Shown here: positions 1 to 7,645 of the stretch, piece after piece
Layout: the number at the start of each line of letters is the position of its first letter
Numbering within the stretch: position 1 is the stretch's first letter
NCBI GenBank assembly: GCA_014360645.1
Contig: JACIXD010000006.1
Span: 143,940 to 207,939 of the forward strand
Length of the DNA stretch: 64,000 bases
Source: Actinomycetota bacterium
GTDB lineage: Bacteria > Actinomycetota > Geothermincolia > Geothermincolales > RBG-13-55-18
Direction of reading: 5' to 3'
Position numbers and translations under genes: made by a program
Notes under the pieces: generated by a model
Told to the model about the DNA's origin: nothing
The model's database searches: none
The model's input: the letters and a program-made list of their open reading frames with translations, nothing else

Positions 1-1362
1 GGGCCGGGACTCCAGCATCCCCTTCATGCGGCGGCTGTTCCAGGAGGGTATCCACACCACCTCTTCCATGGCCGCCAGGCAGCGCTCGCGCAGGGTAGCT
101 CCTTGGTAGGGTATGTCCACCCCCACGAACCACTGCGGGGTCGCCCGGAAGATGACCGGTCCCTTGCAGCGCCAGCAGTGGGGATAGGAATGGGGCAGCT
201 CTCCCCTGCCCAGCAGGAGGCCTCGGGCGGCGAGGTCGTCCATGATGCGCGGGTTGGCGTCTTCTATGAACAGGCCCTCGAACTCCGGGGCCTCGGAGGT
301 GAACCTCCCCAGGTCGTCCACGGGCATGACCATGGGCAGGTCGTATTCCAGGCCCACGTGGTAATCCTCCTCGCCGTGGCCGGGGGCGATATGCACCGCT
401 CCCGTCCCCTGCTCGGTGGTGACGTATTGCGAGGTGACCAGCCTGGAGCGGCGCTCCCGCCAGGGATGGCGCGCCTCCAGCCCCGCCAGATCCCCGCCGC
501 GGTAGCGCGCCACCTCCACGTGTTCACCGATCCCCATCTCCTCCATGGCGCGGTCCAGGAGGGGGGCGCCCACCAGGATGCAGCCCACCGCGGTATCGGC
601 CAGCACGTACTCCATGTCCGGGTGCAGGGCGATGGCCACGTTGGCCGGGAGGGTCCACGGGGTGGTGGTCCATATCACCACCGACGCCTCTCCCCCGTCC
701 CCGGGCAGCCCGTCCACGAGGGGAAAGCGCACGTAGATGGAGGGGGAGACCTTATCCCGGTATTCCAGCTCCGCCTCCGCGAGGGCGGTTACGCAGCGCG
801 GGCACCAGTGGATGGGCTTGCGGCTGCGGTAGACCAGCCCCTTCTCCAGCAGGTCCGCCAGCACGCCGATGTTCACCGCCTCGTAGGAGGGCTTCAGGGT
901 CAGGTAGGGGTTGTCGAAATCGCCGCGCACTCCCAGACGCTGGAACTGCTCCGACTGGCGCCCCACGTAATGCAGGGCGTAGTCGCGGCAGCGCTTCCGG
1001 ACCTCCATCACGTCGAGCTTGCCCTTTTCCTCTCCCAACAGGCGCTCCACGTTGTACTCGATGGGCTGGCCGTGGCAGTCCCATCCCGGCACATAGGGGC
1101 AGAAATGCCCGCTCATGCTCTTGTAACGGATGATGATGTCCTTGAGTATCTTGTTCAGGGCGGTGCCCAGGTGAAGGTCGCCGTTGGCGTAAGGAGGTCC
1201 GTCGTGCAGGATGAAGGGAGGCAAGCCCCTGGTCTTGTCCAACATCTTGCGGTATATGTCCCTCTCCCTCCACGCCCGCTGGATCTCGGGTTCGCGCCGC
1301 GGCAGGTCGGCCTTCATAGGGAAATCAGTGCGCGGAAGGTTAAGGGTCTTGCGGTAATCCAT
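1..1362 (-). CDS. ileS: Isoleucyl-tRNA synthetase, N-terminal part (runs off the window)
   Basis: Charges tRNA-Ile with isoleucine and edits misacylated valine. The reverse strand stays open from the ATG at 1362 to the window edge, so about 454 residues of roughly 900-1050 are visible. The start reads MDYRKTLNLPRTDFPM, followed by HDGPPYANGDLHLGTALNK, which is the class I HIGH-type signature (here HLGT) in the exact IleS context. WDCHGQPIE and the CP1 editing-domain motif WTTTPWTLPAN follow. The KMSKS loop and C-terminal zinc domain lie outside the window. The start is preceded by GAGAGG. It is transcribed away from the DUF167 gene at 1684. Confidence 0.95.
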   Translation of the reverse strand, partial: MDYRKTLNLPRTDFPMKADLPRREPEIQRAWRERDIYRKMLDKTRGLPPFILHDGPPYANGDLHLGTALNKILKDIIIRYKSMSGHFCPYVPGWDCHGQPIEYNVERLLGEEKGKLDVMEVRKRCRDYALHYVGRQSEQFQRLGVRGDFDNPYLTLKPSYEAVNIGVLADLLEKGLVYRSRKPIHWCPRCVTALAEAELEYRDKVSPSIYVRFPLVDGLPGDGGEASVVIWTTTPWTLPANVAIALHPDMEYVLADTAVGCILVGAPLLDRAMEEMGIGEHVEVARYRGGDLAGLEARHPWRERRSRLVTSQYVTTEQGTGAVHIAPGHGEEDYHVGLEYDLPMVMPVDDLGRFTSEAPEFEGLFIEDANPRIMDDLAARGLLLGRGELPHSYPHCWRCKGPVIFRATPQWFVGVDIPYQGATLRERCLAAMEEVVWIPSWNSRRMKGMLESRP

Positions 1363-1683
1363 CCTCTCTCATCTCCGTTTTACTTGGGATTTTGCTCCAT
1401 TATTAGCACGCGCGTAATCATAGCGCAACCGCGGGGGGCAAGGCCTCGGGGGTTTTTTCGCTGAAGCGAAGCGTCCGCGGGACCGACCGCAGCCGCGTCC
1501 TTGATGCGAGGACGGCGCCGCCCGCATGACCCTTCGTGGATGTTGCCTTTGCCACGCGGATTAAAGGATGACCGGCGCCGCAGGTACCTCCCGTGGATGC
1601 ACAAGAAACCGCTCTCCCGATATGTAAACGCGCTTTCAGGGTATATCATTATCCCGTGGAGAAGCCCCTCCGCGTTATCACGG
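1363..1683. other. Divergent intergenic region between ileS and the DUF167 gene
   Basis: About 320 bases without a convincing gene. It contains the possible ileS promoter, the short inverted repeat TTCGCTGAAGCGAA near 1457-1470 preceded by a run of T on the plus strand, and an AT-rich patch TATATCATTAT near 1642-1652 that could serve the DUF167 gene. I looked for an ileS T-box leader and could not support one. Confidence 0.6.
1399..1428 (-). promoter_or_regulatory. Possible ileS promoter
   Basis: On the minus strand TTGCGC (1423-1428) is followed after 18 bases by AATAAT (1399-1404), which would give a leader of about 30 nt before the ileS ATG. Both boxes are imperfect matches to the sigma-70 consensus. 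A similar TTGCGG/AATAAT pair lies upstream of divIVA. Confidence 0.35.
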
Positions 1684-2019
1684 ATGGTGGAAGAGATGCC
1701 CGTTTTCGAGGAACCCGCGGTCAGGGAGCATCCCGTAGGGTGCGTTTGCGAGGTGCGGGTGAGGCCTGGGTCCTCCCGCAGCCGCGTGGACGGCCTGGTG
1801 GGAGGCCGGGTGGCGGTAGCGGTTCACTCCCCACCCCAAAAAGGCCGGGCCAACCGCGAGGCGCTGCGCGTCCTCGCCTCGTTCCTGGGAGTTCCTACCT
1901 CGAGCCTCGCCGTGCTTAAGGGTGAGACCTCCCGCGACAAGACCGTCCTCGTGCGCGGCCTGCCATGCGGAGAGGCATTGCGCATCCTGGCATCGCTTCC
2001 CCAAAGCGAATCGCGCTAA
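1684..2019 (+). CDS. DUF167 (YggU-type) family protein
   Basis: Small protein of about 111 residues of the DUF167/YggU family, whose function is not established. Visible signatures are VRVRPGSSRSRVDGL near the N-terminus, then SPPQKGRANREALRVLASFLG and ETSRDKTVLVRG, matching the family pattern PGSSR...PPxxGKAN...LA..LGV...G..SR.K. The start is uncertain: the ATG at 1684 is used here and an in-frame ATG lies at 1696; neither has a strong Shine-Dalgarno. Family members often sit beside yggT and proC. Here the gene is 1.5 kb from yggT but on the opposite strand, which suggests a local inversion or insertion. Confidence 0.85.
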   Translation: MVEEMPVFEEPAVREHPVGCVCEVRVRPGSSRSRVDGLVGGRVAVAVHSPPQKGRANREALRVLASFLGVPTSSLAVLKGETSRDKTVLVRGLPCGEALRILASLPQSESR

Positions 2020-2332
2020 GCCCCTTCTCTCCTCGGGGGTATTGTCTCTTATTCTCCGATGATGCAGCGTCGCTTCAGCTAATCCCCGCAGTCGCAAAGG
2101 CGCCCGTTCTCCCTTGCCTACGACCACTGACCGGCGGCCCAGGCCGGAAGAAATATGAAAAAGCAACCCCACCCGGGAACCGGGGGTCGGCACGAAGCGA
2201 CATCCGCGAGCGGCACACCCGAGGGAAAGGATTTCCTTGCGGACATGCAGCACGCCAACGCGGAGCGAGGGCCGTTACCCGCGGGCCCGGGCCGGAAGAT
2301 GTCCCATGTCCGGGGCTGACCCCACTCTTCTT
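2020..2332. repeat. Intergenic region with a degenerate dispersed repeat
   Basis: This region separates the DUF167 gene from the 3' end of divIVA and holds no convincing gene. From 2172 to about 2323 it resembles 32418-32540 plus 32960-32984. Both places carry CCCGGGAACCGGGGGTCGGC followed by ACGA(A/G)GCGACAT and GCGGCA, then a GCACG...GCGA.GGCCGT...CGGGCC...CGGAA stretch. The region ends with the 25-base motif at 2299-2323, which begins ATGTCCCATGTCCGGGGC and ends TGACCCC. The motif lies just downstream of the divIVA stop codon. Nothing like a transposase is present. Confidence 0.7.
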
Positions 2333-3403
2333 TTATTCCCAGAAGAAGTGTTTTTCGCTCCCACCCGGTTCCTCCGGCGGGGGAGGCGGCGGCGGGGCGG
2401 GTGGCGCCTCCTGCTCCATGCTGCGCCGCATGAGCTCCATCTCTTCCTCGGGAGTGAGGAGCGGGCGCCTCGCCTGCGGAGCCGGTCCGGCGTCGGGTCT
2501 GGGCTCGCCGGGAGAGGGCACCCTGGAGGGAGCGAACTCATCGGGCAGGACGGACGGCTCCGCCGGCGTGAAGGCTGGCGCGGGACCGCTCTCCACGGAA
2601 GGCGCGCCGGCGGGCTCGGCCGCCGGGGGCGCCTGTTCGTATGCGGGAGCTGCAGGTCCGGGCGCCGACGCCAACGGCTCGGCAGCCGGCGCCATGGTCA
2701 GCGGGGGAGGCGAATAGGGCGGGGTCTCCACCTCCGCCGGCGCCCTATAACGGCCAAAGTCCGGCTCGGGGATGGAAGGAGCTGCCATCTCCTCGGCCGC
2801 GGCCGGTGGTGCGAGGGGCTCGGCGGGGGCAGGGGCCACCTCCAGCGAGGGCTCCGCCGGCGGTGGCGCGGGCTCGGGTGCCACCCGGGCCTCAGCTGCG
2901 GGAGCAGGCGCGGCGGCGGCCACGGGTTCCTCACGCAGCTCGGCGGCCGCAAGCCTCCCCTCGTAGTCCTTCATCAACGCCCGGTTCTTATCCAGGAGTT
3001 CGTTGATGGTCGCAATGTAGTTCATCACCTGGTCCCTGATGCCCGCGAAGGCCTGGGAGATGCGGCTGCGCTCCGCCCTTGCCTCCTCGAGCATACGCAG
3101 GCTCTGCTCCTGGGCCTCCTTGAGCATGGCATCCGCCTGGTTGCGTGCCTCCATCACGATGTTGTCGGCGCTTTTCTGGGCATTGATGATGGCGTTCTGC
3201 AACGTCTGCTGCATGGAGTCGAACTGGCTCGCCTTCTGCCGCATGGATTCCACCAGCTCGGCCTGCTCCTGGTTGCGGTGCAGCAGTCTTTCGAGCTCAT
3301 CCGCGACCATGTCCAGGAAGGCGTCCACCTCCTCCTTGTTATAACCTCCCACGCGTACGGTGCTGAACTCCTTGTGATGGATATCCATGGGGCCAATAGC
3401 CAA
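2333..3403 (-). CDS. divIVA: DivIVA-family cell division / polar growth protein
   Basis: Coiled-coil scaffold that binds curved membrane at poles and septa. The N-terminus has MDIHHKEFSTVRVGGYNKEE and VDAFLDMVADELERLLHRN, the DivIVA lipid-binding and first coiled-coil motifs. A second heptad-rich segment follows at about residues 60-140. The last 190 or so residues are a low-complexity Pro/Ala/Glu-rich tail ending in polyproline and GGSEKHFFWE. I place the start at TTG 3403 because AAGGAGG (3412-3418) lies 8 bases upstream; the ATG at 3388 has no such site, and a GTG at 3433 is also possible. It is the last gene of the yggT-proC-sepF-yggS series, and the tail is longer than in most family members. 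Confidence 0.9.
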   Translation of the reverse strand: MAIGPMDIHHKEFSTVRVGGYNKEEVDAFLDMVADELERLLHRNQEQAELVESMRQKASQFDSMQQTLQNAIINAQKSADNIVMEARNQADAMLKEAQEQSLRMLEEARAERSRISQAFAGIRDQVMNYIATINELLDKNRALMKDYEGRLAAAELREEPVAAAAPAPAAEARVAPEPAPPPAEPSLEVAPAPAEPLAPPAAAEEMAAPSIPEPDFGRYRAPAEVETPPYSPPPLTMAPAAEPLASAPGPAAPAYEQAPPAAEPAGAPSVESGPAPAFTPAEPSVLPDEFAPSRVPSPGEPRPDAGPAPQARRPLLTPEEEMELMRRSMEQEAPPAPPPPPPPEEPGGSEKHFFWE

Positions 3404-3510
3404 CTCAACCGCCTCCTTCGGGACACGCCACACCCACTGCCAACCTGAACCTATAAGAACGGCATCCTCCCACCGGGTTGCCGCGCGGCACCTCTTAAGC
3501 CTCGCCCCCT

Positions 3511-3539
3511 ATTATTCTATCGGGGCTTCCGCGCCGCAA
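3511..3539 (-). promoter_or_regulatory. Possible divIVA promoter
   Basis: TTGCGG (3534-3539) and AATAAT (3511-3516) on the minus strand are separated by 17 bases; TAGAAT overlaps the -10 box as an alternative. It lies in the 160-base gap between yggT and divIVA, so divIVA may be transcribed separately from the genes upstream. Confidence 0.4.
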
Positions 3540-3565
3540 GTTAATCCCCTTCCCCCTGCATCCGA

Positions 3566-3844
3566 CTATCCGAAGAGCCGGCGCACCAGCCACTGCAGGA
3601 AAAAGATCAGCAAGATGAGCACGGTGGGGGAGAGATCCAAGGCCACGCCCTCTCCCACCGGGATGGTGGGGAGAAAACGACGCAACGGCGAGAGCACCGG
3701 TTCGGTGACATCGTAGATGAACACCACCACCGACCTCACCCCCCGCGGCCACCGCACCGGAAGCCATCCTATGATCACCCTCGCGAAGACCACCAGGAGA
3801 TAGGCCAGCAATATCCACCACAGGATATCGCCGACGGTCTCCAC
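3566..3844 (-). CDS. yggT: YggT family integral membrane protein
   Basis: Protein of 92 residues with two hydrophobic helices (about residues 5-28 and 70-90) separated by a loop with the YggT signature VTEPVLSPLRRFLP. The family is linked by gene neighbourhood to cell division and osmotic tolerance, with no firm biochemical role. It starts one base after the proC stop codon (3846), and lies between proC and divIVA as in many Gram-positive genomes. Confidence 0.9.
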   Translation of the reverse strand: METVGDILWWILLAYLLVVFARVIIGWLPVRWPRGVRSVVVFIYDVTEPVLSPLRRFLPTIPVGEGVALDLSPTVLILLIFFLQWLVRRLFG

Positions 3845-3845
3845 C

Positions 3846-4643
3846 TCATACCTCCTGGGCCCGCCTCCAGGCCGCCGTCAGGGCCTTGAAGAAGGCGTTT
3901 CGCAGGCCGGCCTCCTCCAAGGCCTCCAGCGCCACGATGGTCGACCCCCCGGGAGAGGTCACCATGTCCTTGAGCTGGCCGGGGTGCATGCCCGTCTCCC
4001 GGAGCATCCTGCCCGCCCCGACCATGGTCCCCGCCGCGAGCCGCAGGCTGAGCTCACGGTCCAGGCCCAGCTTTACCCCCGCATCGCTCATGGCCTCCGC
4101 GATGACGTAAAAATAGGCGGGTCCGCAACCGGAAAGGGCCATGGCCGCGTCCTGCAGCCTCTCCTCGACCTCGTAAACCTGTCCCAGGGAGGAGAAGATG
4201 GCCCTCGCCGTCTGCCGGGCTCTCTCCCCCGCTGCGGCGCCGTAGCTGAGCACGGATACCGCCTCTCCCACCATGGCGGGGTTGTTGGGCATCACCCGCA
4301 CCACCTCCGTCCCGGGCGGAAGCAGGCTTTCGATGAACTCCGTCTTCTTCCCCATGGCGATGGAGACCACCGCCTGTCCCGGCTTCAGCGCGCCCGCTAA
4401 CTCCCGCAGCACCTCCTCCATCTTCTGCGGCTTCACCGCCAGCAGCACCACCTCCGCGTCCGCGGCCGCCTCGGGGTTGGAGGTCGAGACCCGCACGCCG
4501 TATGCGTCCGCCAGGTAGCGCAGGCGTTCCTCGAGCACGTCGCTGACCATCACTTCATGGGGAGCTGCCCATCCGCTCCGCAGCAGCTCTTTGAGTATGG
4601 CCTCCGCCATCTTTCCGCCGCCGATAAAGGCGATCCTGGTCAT
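3846..4643 (-). CDS. proC: Pyrroline-5-carboxylate reductase
   Basis: NAD(P)H-dependent last step of proline synthesis. The Rossmann motif FIGGGKMAEAI is at the N-terminus, VVRVMPNNPAMVGEA is mid-protein, and the C-terminal signature HPGQLKDMVTSPGGSTI carries the catalytic-region residues. The length of 265 residues is normal. Start ATG 4643 is preceded by AGGAGAGG; a longer open frame reaches 4718 but overlaps sepF and lacks similarity. It lies 38 bases after sepF. Confidence 0.96.
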   Translation of the reverse strand: MTRIAFIGGGKMAEAILKELLRSGWAAPHEVMVSDVLEERLRYLADAYGVRVSTSNPEAAADAEVVLLAVKPQKMEEVLRELAGALKPGQAVVSIAMGKKTEFIESLLPPGTEVVRVMPNNPAMVGEAVSVLSYGAAAGERARQTARAIFSSLGQVYEVEERLQDAAMALSGCGPAYFYVIAEAMSDAGVKLGLDRELSLRLAAGTMVGAGRMLRETGMHPGQLKDMVTSPGGSTIVALEALEEAGLRNAFFKALTAAWRRAQEV

Positions 4644-4681
4644 TCCGCCTCTCCTCTTCCCTTCCGGCCCTCCGCCGTGGT

Positions 4682-5134
4682 TCAGAACTGGTTGAAAAAC
4701 CCTTTTTCGCGCAGCCACCGCTTGTCCTCGGCGGACACCTCCACGTTATGGGGAGTGAGGAGGAATACCCTCTCCGCCACGCGCTGGATGCCGCCATCCA
4801 GTCCGTAGGTAAGGCCGCTGGCGAAATCGATGAGCCGCTTCGAGAGCTCCGCGTCGGCCTGTTGCAGGTTGATGATCACCGGGATGTCGGCCTTGAACTT
4901 CTGCCCGATCTGCTCGGCGTCGTTGAAGGACTTGGGCTCCACCATGTGCACGCGCACCTGCCTGCTGGGAACCGGCTGCACGGTAGCGAGGCGCGCCTCC
5001 TCGCGCTGGGCGCGCCGCGATACCACCGGCTCCACGGCAGCCGGCTGCACCTCGTCGTATTCCAGCATCTCCTCGAACTCGTCATCCTCCACCAGGCCTA
5101 AGTAGATCAGCGCCCTGCGAAAGAATCCAGCCAT
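4682..5134 (-). CDS. sepF: Cell division protein SepF
   Basis: FtsZ-associated membrane-binding division protein. It begins with an amphipathic MAGFFRRALIYLGLV, the membrane anchor, followed by an acidic linker. The SepF core starts at HMVEPKSFNDAEQIGQKFK and includes IPVIINLQQADAELSKRLID and FASGLTYGLDGGIQRVAERV. Length is 150 residues. It lies 15 bases after yggS, as in Actinobacteria and Firmicutes. ftsA is not seen, which fits SepF being the main FtsZ tether in such lineages (inference). Confidence 0.95.
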   Translation of the reverse strand: MAGFFRRALIYLGLVEDDEFEEMLEYDEVQPAAVEPVVSRRAQREEARLATVQPVPSRQVRVHMVEPKSFNDAEQIGQKFKADIPVIINLQQADAELSKRLIDFASGLTYGLDGGIQRVAERVFLLTPHNVEVSAEDKRWLREKGFFNQF

Positions 5135-5149
5135 GCCTGCACCTCCCCG

Positions 5150-5839
5150 TCACCTCGCGAATATGGCCGTGCCCACGCGCAGCATGTTCGCTCCCTCCTC
5201 CACGGCCACCTCGAAATCCTGCGTCATCCCCATGCTGAGGATCTCCAGGCCCGCTCCTTCGCCCTCTCCTTCCAGCATCTCGCGCAGCTCCCGCAGCCTG
5301 CGGAAGCAGGGCCGGGCCTCTTCCGGGTCCTCGGCGAACGCCGCCATGGTCATCAAGCCCCGCACCCGCACGTTGGGAAGCGAACGGGCCTTCTCCAACA
5401 GTCCGGCCACCTCCTCCTCCGCGAGGCCGAACTTGCTGGCCTCCCCGGTCACGTTCACCTGCAGGAGGACGTCCTGTACCACGTCGATCCCTCGTGCCCG
5501 CTCGTGTATCGCCTCCAACAGGCGCTCGCTGTCCACGCTGTGTATGAGGGCTACCCTGCCCACCACCATATTAACCTTATTCCTCTGCAGATGGCCAATG
5601 AAATGCCACTCGAGGCCGGCCCCGAGACGCTTCAGCCTGCCGGTCAGCTCCTGGGCGCGGTTCTCTCCGAACACCCGCTGCCCTGCCTCCGCCGCCTCCA
5701 TAACCAGGTCGTCGGGCACGTTCTTGCTTACGGCGACCAGGACGATACCGCCGGGATCGCGGCCGCTGCGCTCGGCCGCCGCCGCGATGCGTTCCCTCAC
5801 CAAAGCAAGGTTTTCCGGCACCCTCGTCACCTCGTTCAC
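5150..5839 (-). CDS. yggS: YggS/PROSC family pyridoxal-5'-phosphate homeostasis protein
   Basis: PLP-binding alanine-racemase-fold protein that buffers pyridoxal phosphate. Visible family motifs are LVAVSKNVPDD with the PLP-binding lysine, VFGENRAQEL, WHFIGHLQRNK, IHSVDS, QVNVTGEASKFG and SMGMTQDFEVAVEEGANMLR(V)G. Start is the GTG at 5839, giving 229 residues, the usual size. It is 8 bases after the MgtC-like gene and 15 bases before sepF. Confidence 0.94.
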   Translation of the reverse strand: MNEVTRVPENLALVRERIAAAAERSGRDPGGIVLVAVSKNVPDDLVMEAAEAGQRVFGENRAQELTGRLKRLGAGLEWHFIGHLQRNKVNMVVGRVALIHSVDSERLLEAIHERARGIDVVQDVLLQVNVTGEASKFGLAEEEVAGLLEKARSLPNVRVRGLMTMAAFAEDPEEARPCFRRLRELREMLEGEGEGAGLEILSMGMTQDFEVAVEEGANMLRVGTAIFAR

Positions 5840-5847
5840 CTCCGCGC

Positions 5848-6507
5848 CTATTCCTCGAAGCTCACCATGGTCACCCCGTGCAGCTGGCGCAGAGCCTCCA
5901 TGACCTCCAGGAGGTCCACCTTCGCCGTAACGTTCGCCCGCAGGAGGAGGCTGCATTCCGCCTGGGGCGCCAGGCACTGCTCGAAGCGCAGCAGTACCGC
6001 CTTCACCCGGTACTGCGCCAGGGTGGCGGTCACCTCCTCCACCAGGTCGGGCCGGGCGACGCTCCTCACCGTGAAATATAGCCTGCGGCGCAGGAAGCGC
6101 GCGATCACCCTCTCCTCCACCCAGGGCAGGGCCACCAGCACCACCAGCATGATGCCCGTGGTGTAGAGGCAGGTCAGGAAATAACCCGCGCCGGCGGCCA
6201 TGCCCACCGCCGCCGTGGCCCACATGGTGGCCGCGGTGGTGATCCCCACCACGTGCGTCCCCGCATAGACCACGATGACGCCGGCTCCCAGGAAACCGAT
6301 GCCCACCACCACCTGGGCGGCGATCCTCGCGGGGTCCGACCCCGGGAAGGCGACTAGGGACATCACGGTGAAGAGAGCCGCCCCGATGGAGATCATGATG
6401 TAGGTGCGGAAGCCCGCGGGCCGGTCCCCCCTCTCCCGCTCCACGCCGATGAGGCCGCCGCAAGCGGCGGCCATGAGCAACCTGAGGATGATCTCTCCTC
6501 CGCTCAC
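5848..6507 (-). CDS. MgtC/SapB family membrane protein
   Basis: Protein of 219 residues. The hydrophobic N-terminal half has four or five helices and the MgtC signatures GGLIGVERERGDRPAGFRT and GIGFLGAGVIV. The C-terminal half, from about residue 140, is a soluble ACT-like domain. MgtC relatives modulate magnesium homeostasis and ATP synthase; this gene's role is not shown by the sequence. Start GTG 6507 is 6 bases after the acylphosphatase stop. Confidence 0.88.
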   Translation of the reverse strand: MSGGEIILRLLMAAACGGLIGVERERGDRPAGFRTYIMISIGAALFTVMSLVAFPGSDPARIAAQVVVGIGFLGAGVIVVYAGTHVVGITTAATMWATAAVGMAAGAGYFLTCLYTTGIMLVVLVALPWVEERVIARFLRRRLYFTVRSVARPDLVEEVTATLAQYRVKAVLLRFEQCLAPQAECSLLLRANVTAKVDLLEVMEALRQLHGVTMVSFEE

Positions 6508-6513
6508 CGCCGC

Positions 6514-6795
6514 CTACTCCCCTCTCACGATCCTGAAATCGCCGAACTCCCCCGTGGCCTCTTCCCAGGACACCTCCACCCTCGCGACACGCGCGGAGGG
6601 AGAGCCCTCGTGGCACCACTCCACCATCTTCCTCACCGCTTCTTCCTCGCCCTCGAATACCGCCTCCACGCGCCCGTCGTAGCGGTTGCGCACCCACCCC
6701 GTCAGGCCGAGCTCCCTGGCCATGTCCACGGCGTATGAGCGGTAATACACCCCCTGCACCCGTCCCGATACCAGCACGTGCGCCCTCGCCATCAT
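6514..6795 (-). CDS. acyP: Acylphosphatase
   Basis: Small (93-residue) enzyme that hydrolyses carboxyl-phosphate bonds. The catalytic signature is intact: HVLVSGRVQGVYYRSYAVD carries the active-site Arg in GRVQGVYYR, and GWVRNRYDGRVEAVFEG carries the catalytic Asn. The C-terminus ends in the usual FRIV. ATG at 6795, with another ATG directly after it. It lies 7 bases after yfiH. Confidence 0.94.
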   Translation of the reverse strand: MMARAHVLVSGRVQGVYYRSYAVDMARELGLTGWVRNRYDGRVEAVFEGEEEAVRKMVEWCHEGSPSARVARVEVSWEEATGEFGDFRIVRGE

Positions 6796-6802
6796 GGCCG
6801 CA

Positions 6803-7645
6803 TCACCCGTCCTCCCGCTCTCTCCAGATCAACGCTCCCTGTCTGCCCGTCACCCCTTCCCGCCGGAAGGAGAAATACCGGGGCTCGCAGCAGGTACAGC
6901 CCCCCGCGCAGTGGATGTTCCTCTCCTCCATCCCGCACCTCACCAGGTTTACGATGTTGGCGCGACGCAGGTCCAAGCTCCATGCCTCTCCCCTGCGCAC
7001 CACCACCCCTTCCCCGGGATATTCTTCGACAAAGAGCTCCGCCCTGCCTTCGTCCACCCGGTAGCAGCAGGGCCCTATGCAGGGGCCGATGACCGCCCTC
7101 GCCCGGGAGGGCCCGATGCCCATCCTCTCCTCCACCAGGCGGCAGGCGATCCCCGCGATGTCGCCCAGGGTTCCGCGCCACCCCGCGTGCAGCATGGCTA
7201 TGATGCCGTGCTCCGGGTAGGCCATGGCCAGGGGAACGCAGTCCGCTGTGAGTACGCAGAGGGCCAGGCCTTCTCTCGTGGCCAGAAGGCCGTCGGTCTC
7301 CCGCAGGGCCTCTACGCGGATGCCCTCGCTCCTCCCGGCGAGGTCGTCCGCCCAGGCCACGCGCAGGCCATGCACCTGTTCCGGGTAGGCGATGCGCCTT
7401 CCGTCGATGCCCAGCGCCCCTGCCAGGATAGCGCGGTTATCGGATACCCTCCGCGGGTCGTCTCCGGTGTGGAAGGCCAGGTTCAGGCTCCGATAGGGGG
7501 GCTCGCTCACCCCTCCGCGGCGGTCGGTGAAGACAAGGCGGAAGCCGGGGCCGAGGAGGTGTCCCGCCTCCAGCCATCCCGGGCCGGGGCCCCCGTCCCC
7601 GCCGTTCCTCGCACCTCCCTCATCCCCCGACGGACTGCTCCCCAT
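6803..7645 (-). CDS. YfiH/LACC1-family purine nucleoside phosphorylase-like protein
   Basis: Family formerly called polyphenol oxidase or laccase-domain protein; characterised members cleave purine nucleosides. Motifs seen are FTDRRGGVSEPPYRSLNLAFHTGDD, CVLTADCVPLAM, HAGWRGTLGDIA and GPCIGPCCYRV, giving the Cys/His metal-site residues. A late CAGGCTCCEPRYFSFRRE segment is also typical. The first 30 residues are Gly-rich and poorly conserved, so the true start may be internal. The start overlaps the end of the CNNM/CBS gene by 26 bases. Confidence 0.9.
   Translation of the reverse strand: MGSSPSGDEGGARNGGDGGPGPGWLEAGHLLGPGFRLVFTDRRGGVSEPPYRSLNLAFHTGDDPRRVSDNRAILAGALGIDGRRIAYPEQVHGLRVAWADDLAGRSEGIRVEALRETDGLLATREGLALCVLTADCVPLAMAYPEHGIIAMLHAGWRGTLGDIAGIACRLVEERMGIGPSRARAVIGPCIGPCCYRVDEGRAELFVEEYPGEGVVVRRGEAWSLDLRRANIVNLVRCGMEERNIHCAGGCTCCEPRYFSFRREGVTGRQGALIWREREDG

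Noticed and set aside
1580-1650. T-box-like GGGAGGTACCTGCGG upstream of ileS on the minus strand, and CGGTCGGTCCCGCGG near 1475-1490
   Set aside because: Neither has the UGGN bulge that pairs with the tRNA NCCA end in the right context, no Stem I or specifier loop could be built, and no paired terminator follows.
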